This document shows positions 63,554 to 64,000 of a DNA stretch of 64,000 nt, one piece after another. This DNA comes from Roseburia sp. (lineage in GTDB: Bacteria; Bacteroidota; Bacteroidia; Bacteroidales; Bacteroidaceae). Location: NCBI GenBank assembly GCA_023665185.1, contig JAMPEL010000002.1, forward strand, positions 62,001-126,000. Reading direction: 5' to 3'. The stretch's first letter is position 1, and every line of letters begins with the position of its first letter. The notes beneath the pieces were generated by a model. That model did not search any database and had not been told where the DNA came from. It was given only the letters and a program-made list of their open reading frames with translations. Position numbers and translations under genes: made by a program.

Positions 63554-63751
63554 ATGAATGTAAAAGTAAATGGTAAAGAAGTAAATGTACAGGGAACGAC
63601 ACTTACAGATTTGATTGTTCAGCTGGCTTTGCCGCAGAACGGTGTGGCTGTTGCCGTTGAAAACAAGATGATACCTCGTATAAAGTGGAATGATTACACG
63701 CTTGACGAGGGATTGCAGATTGTTATCATTAAAGCCGCATGTGGAGGTTGA
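63554..63751 (+). CDS. thiS: Sulfur carrier protein ThiS
   Basis: The 65-residue protein has the ubiquitin-like fold of ThiS, with VNGKEVNVQGTTLTDLIVQL, an AVAVENKMIPRIKW strand pattern and a C-terminal Gly-Gly after AACG that is adenylated by ThiF and carries the thiocarboxylate. It is the first gene after the TPP riboswitch, 68 bp before thiG. Confidence 0.95.
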   Translation: MNVKVNGKEVNVQGTTLTDLIVQLALPQNGVAVAVENKMIPRIKWNDYTLDEGLQIVIIKAACGG

Positions 63752-63819
63752 TTTGGCTTGTCTCTTCAGGCGGATAAGTGAGTTTCTTTGATTCTAAAAT
63801 TCCAAAATTCTAATTGATA

Positions 63820-64000
63820 ATGCAGACACTTGAGATAGCAGGTCGTGAGTTTTCCTCACGCCTTTTTATGGGAACAGGCAAGTTCTCGTCTAATGAGATA
63901 ATGAAATGTGCCATTGAGGCATCCGGTACACAGATGGTCACTGTGGCAATGAAACGTATTGAACTTGATGACGAGCAGGATGATATGCTCGGACATATTG
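63820..64000 (+). CDS. thiG: Thiazole synthase ThiG, 5' part
   Basis: The reading frame from ATG 63820 starts [20 protein letters not shown] and goes to the window end with no stop, matching the N-terminus of ThiG (about 260 residues). It makes the thiazole phosphate from deoxyxylulose phosphate, dehydroglycine and ThiS-COSH. The active-site lysine lies outside the window. Many Bacteroides have thiE between thiS and thiG; here they are adjacent. Confidence 0.92.
   Translation, partial: MQTLEIAGREFSSRLFMGTGKFSSNEIMKCAIEASGTQMVTVAMKRIELDDEQDDMLGHI

Noticed and set aside
1..64000. CRISPR array
   Set aside because: No set of short, evenly spaced identical repeats was seen; the repeats present are long and far apart.

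Overview
The window looks like chromosomal DNA of a Bacteroidales bacterium, most likely from the Bacteroidaceae/Prevotellaceae side of the order. Many genes are preceded by the Bacteroidetes sigma-A -7 box TAnnTTTG, in several cases with TTTG about 19 bp upstream, rather than by E. coli-type -35/-10 boxes and Shine-Dalgarno sites. The gene content agrees: a Wzi-like capsule assembly protein, DUF4595-like lipoprotein, class III fructose-bisphosphatase, BY-kinase Wzc with a Tyr/Gly tail, and secreted proteins with a GINIVK...K-type C-terminal tail. I cannot name the genus.

Layout. (1) 249-2103: an EcoRI-type restriction-modification pair; the methylase is intact and the endonuclease is broken by a single in-frame stop. 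(2) 2165-11132: an exopolysaccharide/capsule operon with a classical promoter and a 200-nt structured leader (phosphoglycosyltransferase, Wza, Wzz-like co-polymerase, Wzy, Wzx), then an inverted glycosyltransferase and a divergent glycosyltransferase. (3) 11151-13486: a complete IS66-family element with flanking direct repeats, next to the stump of an IS3-family element. (4) 13487-14932: a DUF234-type ATPase whose promoter lies inside a perfect 22-bp inverted repeat. (5) 15178-24167: leftward genes for polysaccharide (GT2, WecA-like, Wzi, lipoprotein, WcaJ) mixed with housekeeping (rny, a candidate 6S RNA, zapA, a coiled-coil protein). (6) 24150-27148: a 1.4-kb gene-free stretch holding copy A of a repeat and a small MITE, then a ModF-like double ABC ATPase. 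(7) 27535-35831: a 1340-residue secreted modular protein, a D-2-hydroxyacid dehydrogenase, and a flippase plus glycosyltransferase pair. (8) 35876-43152: lipoprotein, tRNA-Cys, tilS, a radical SAM/SPASM protein, a CNNM/CBS protein, a 1.7-kb gap with repeat copy B and an IS982-like relic, and upp. (9) 43377-54659: frameshifted GH51 arabinofuranosidase, small HAD protein, Wzc tyrosine kinase, fbp, dus, repeat copy C, guaD and an M20 peptidase. (10) 54869-64000: manC, a thioredoxin-fold lipoprotein without CxxC, pnp, a second secreted modular protein, and a TPP riboswitch in front of thiS-thiG (thiG runs off the window).

Working together: the polysaccharide machinery is scattered over more than 50 kb. 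Two initiating transferases of the WcaJ/PglC superfamily plus a WecA-like enzyme, two flippases, one polymerase, Wza, a kinase-less co-polymerase, a separate Wzc kinase, Wzi and a GDP-mannose enzyme could serve two or more glycans.

The most unusual observation is a family of non-coding repeats of about 506-529 bp, present three times (24531-25059 inverted, 41374-41879, 51936-52441), each starting with a 15-bp stem (CCTCCGTAGAATCGC...GCGATTCTACGGAGG) and ending near a GATTATC motif. I do not recognise it as a known element. The next most notable are the EcoRI homolog with a lone stop at codon 64 and the promoter-embedded palindrome of the DUF234 ATPase.
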